Of a stretch of DNA of 39,987 nt, positions 38,886-39,987 are shown one piece after another (the stretch's first letter is position 1; each line of letters opens with the position of its first letter). The stretch spans positions 1 through 39,987 of the forward strand of contig JBGQLV010000014.1 of NCBI GenBank assembly GCA_041500225.1. The letters are read 5' to 3'. The stretch is from 0-14-3-00-41-53 sp041500225. Lineage in GTDB: Bacteria; Nitrospirota; Thermodesulfovibrionia; Thermodesulfovibrionales; SM23-35. Made by a program: the position numbers and the translations under genes. The notes beneath the pieces are model-generated. The model saw nothing but the letters and a program-made list of their open reading frames with translations. It did not search any database and was not told where the DNA came from.

Positions 38886-39848
38886 ATGAACCCCGAAAAA
38901 TTAGTTATAAACCTTAACAAACCCAAAGACATATCTTCACAGAAGGCCGTAACAAAGGTAAAGCATCTTTTTTCAGCCAAAAAGGCCGGCCATGCAGGAA
39001 CACTCGACCCAATAGCAACCGGCATACTGATTGTCTGCCTGAACGAGGCAACAAAGATAACGAGATTTATATCAGACCTCGATAAGGAATATATTGTACG
39101 ATTAAAATTTGGCGAAAAAACAGATACATATGATTTAACAGGCAAGATAGTTGAGAAGACGGATTACTTTTTTATAAATGAGGCTGATATTCATAAGGTC
39201 CTGAATAATTTTACAGGCAGGATAAAACAGATACCACCAATGTACTCAGCAATAAAAATAGGTGGGCAACCCTTATATAAACTTGCAAGGCTGGGGATGA
39301 ACATAAAAAGGCCTGTGAGGACAATAAATATTTACAAAATAGTCCCCGTATGTTTTAACCTGCCTTATCTTGATCTGAAAATATCATGTTCAAAAGGGAC
39401 TTATATTAGAACTCTTTGCGATGACATTGGGAATGCCCTCGGCGTAGGTGCTCATGTGGTTTCGTTAGAGCGGACAAGGATAGGCATGTTCAGAATTGAA
39501 GATTCAGCATCTATAGAAGAGCTAATCAGCAAAAAAAATGCACGCTGCTCAATAGATACAGCAATCTCACATCTAAATGAAATAATACTCGATGAAGATT
39601 CTTATCATAAAGCACAAAATGGTATCCCGATAATTTCCAATAATCCCCCTTTGCTCCCCTTTAGTCCCGTCCCGAAAGCTTTCGGGATTAGGGAAGGGGG
39701 GGATGGGGAATTTCCAGATATGAATCAATATGTTAGGCTTAAAAGCCCTGAGAATATTTTATTCGGGATAGGAAAGGTAGAGCATAACTATATAAAAATA
39801 GAGAGGCTTCTGAACAGATTTTCGCAGGAAAGTGAAATAACATCTTAA
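38886..39848 (+). CDS. truB: tRNA pseudouridine(55) synthase TruB
   Basis: About 320 residues. The TruB core begins LVINLNKPKDISSQKAVTKV, with catalytic Asp41 in GHAGTLDPIATGIL; the RNA-binding PPMYSAIKIGGQPLYKLAR and CSKGTYIRTLCDDIG segments follow. The PUA-like C-terminus (about 240-320) contains about 26 extra residues (SNNPPLLPFSPVPKAFGIRE and more) from an inverted repeat. I prefer ATG 38886; GTG 38862 adds eight residues encoded by a heptamer-like tract. It modifies U55 in the T loop of tRNAs. The last gene in the window. Confidence 0.94.
   Translation: MNPEKLVINLNKPKDISSQKAVTKVKHLFSAKKAGHAGTLDPIATGILIVCLNEATKITRFISDLDKEYIVRLKFGEKTDTYDLTGKIVEKTDYFFINEADIHKVLNNFTGRIKQIPPMYSAIKIGGQPLYKLARLGMNIKRPVRTINIYKIVPVCFNLPYLDLKISCSKGTYIRTLCDDIGNALGVGAHVVSLERTRIGMFRIEDSASIEELISKKNARCSIDTAISHLNEIILDEDSYHKAQNGIPIISNNPPLLPFSPVPKAFGIREGGDGEFPDMNQYVRLKSPENILFGIGKVEHNYIKIERLLNRFSQESEITS
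39632..39716. repeat. inverted repeat inserted in truB
   Basis: The left part has AATTTCCAATAATCCCCC and the right part GGGGGGATGGGGAATTTCCA. A central hairpin CCCGAAAGCTTTCGGG (39671-39686) separates them. The pyrimidine and purine arms match the AATCCCCCT type at 15716-15814. It remains in frame within the C-terminal domain of TruB. Confidence 0.65.
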
Positions 39849-39987
39849 CAATAAATAAAATATATTCTTTCAAAATACCTTCTTTTTTCAGAAAATTCTA
39901 TGTTTGTGATTTATGTCACATTGTTAAACTAATTTCTTAATACTTGAGCTAAATCTTCTTATATTAAATAAAAAAAATACTTGACAA

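Noticed and set aside
39632..39716. Eight-base direct repeats AATTTCCA at 39632-39639 and 39709-39716 as a target-site duplication
   Set aside because: Element plus one copy is 77 bp, not a multiple of three, so removing it would break truB. The match may be part of the inverted repeat itself.

Overview
The window looks like chromosomal DNA of an uncultured, anaerobic Gram-negative bacterium of moderate-to-low G+C, most likely a Nitrospirota (Thermodesulfovibrionia-like) lineage. This is an inference from several things seen together: lipopolysaccharide-transport genes, a DVU0298-family HEAT protein, a multiheme cytochrome c, REC/PAS signalling proteins, and large numbers of short interspersed palindromic repeats. 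No rRNA or taxonomic marker is present, so the phylum is not proven.

Layout. 1-2.8 kb: tail of an unknown gene, an HD-domain hydrolase, and, on the minus strand, a TPR protein, tRNA-Arg(ACG) and a HEAT-repeat protein. 3.1-12 kb (all minus strand): mutS2, a conserved unknown gene, a DUF2155 lipoprotein, tRNA-Ser(GCT), then the conserved envelope/nitrogen cluster read as lptC-lptA-lptB-rpoN-hpf-rapZ. 12.2-16.2 kb: a free-standing tRNA-binding-domain protein, a multiheme cytochrome c with an apparently mutated start codon, a DraG-like ADP-ribosylglycohydrolase, and lexA with a self-operator-like promoter plus a small partner gene. 16.3-22.4 kb: a 6-kb segment bounded by a perfect 46-bp direct repeat of the 3' half of tRNA-Thr(CGT). 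It carries a VapBC-type toxin-antitoxin pair, a broken ORF6N gene and a four-gene tripartite efflux system (DevC-like permease, ATPase, HlyD adaptor, NodT-type outer-membrane factor); I read it as a degenerate genomic island. 22.4-26.2 kb: a lysine-rich DUF4912 protein and polA. 26.4-30.6 kb: signalling genes, namely a REC-PAS-PAS-NarX-like kinase with its NarL-type regulator, a small Cys-rich protein, and a REC-kinase hybrid whose terminal REC domain has been deleted and frameshifted. 31-39.9 kb: tig-clpP-clpX, then convergent rpmB and a DUF721 gene, then infB-rbfA-nrnA-truB.

Most genes are ordinary housekeeping. What stands out is the load of small repeats. They include heptanucleotide tandem tracts, REP-like hairpins, MITE-like elements with TAGTGTCT ends, and GTCGGWACGAC-core palindromes. 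They fill intergenic space and also appear as extra peptide inside conserved proteins (PolA, TruB, NrnA, the DUF721 protein) without breaking the reading frame. This resembles the Rickettsia palindromic elements, although the families here are different. The other signals to pursue are the tRNA-Thr island, a motif (TCAAACTYTCCYGACAGACAAAA) that sits upstream of the cytochrome and again beside the NarL-type regulator, and evidence that one receiver domain was duplicated onto two unrelated kinase cores.
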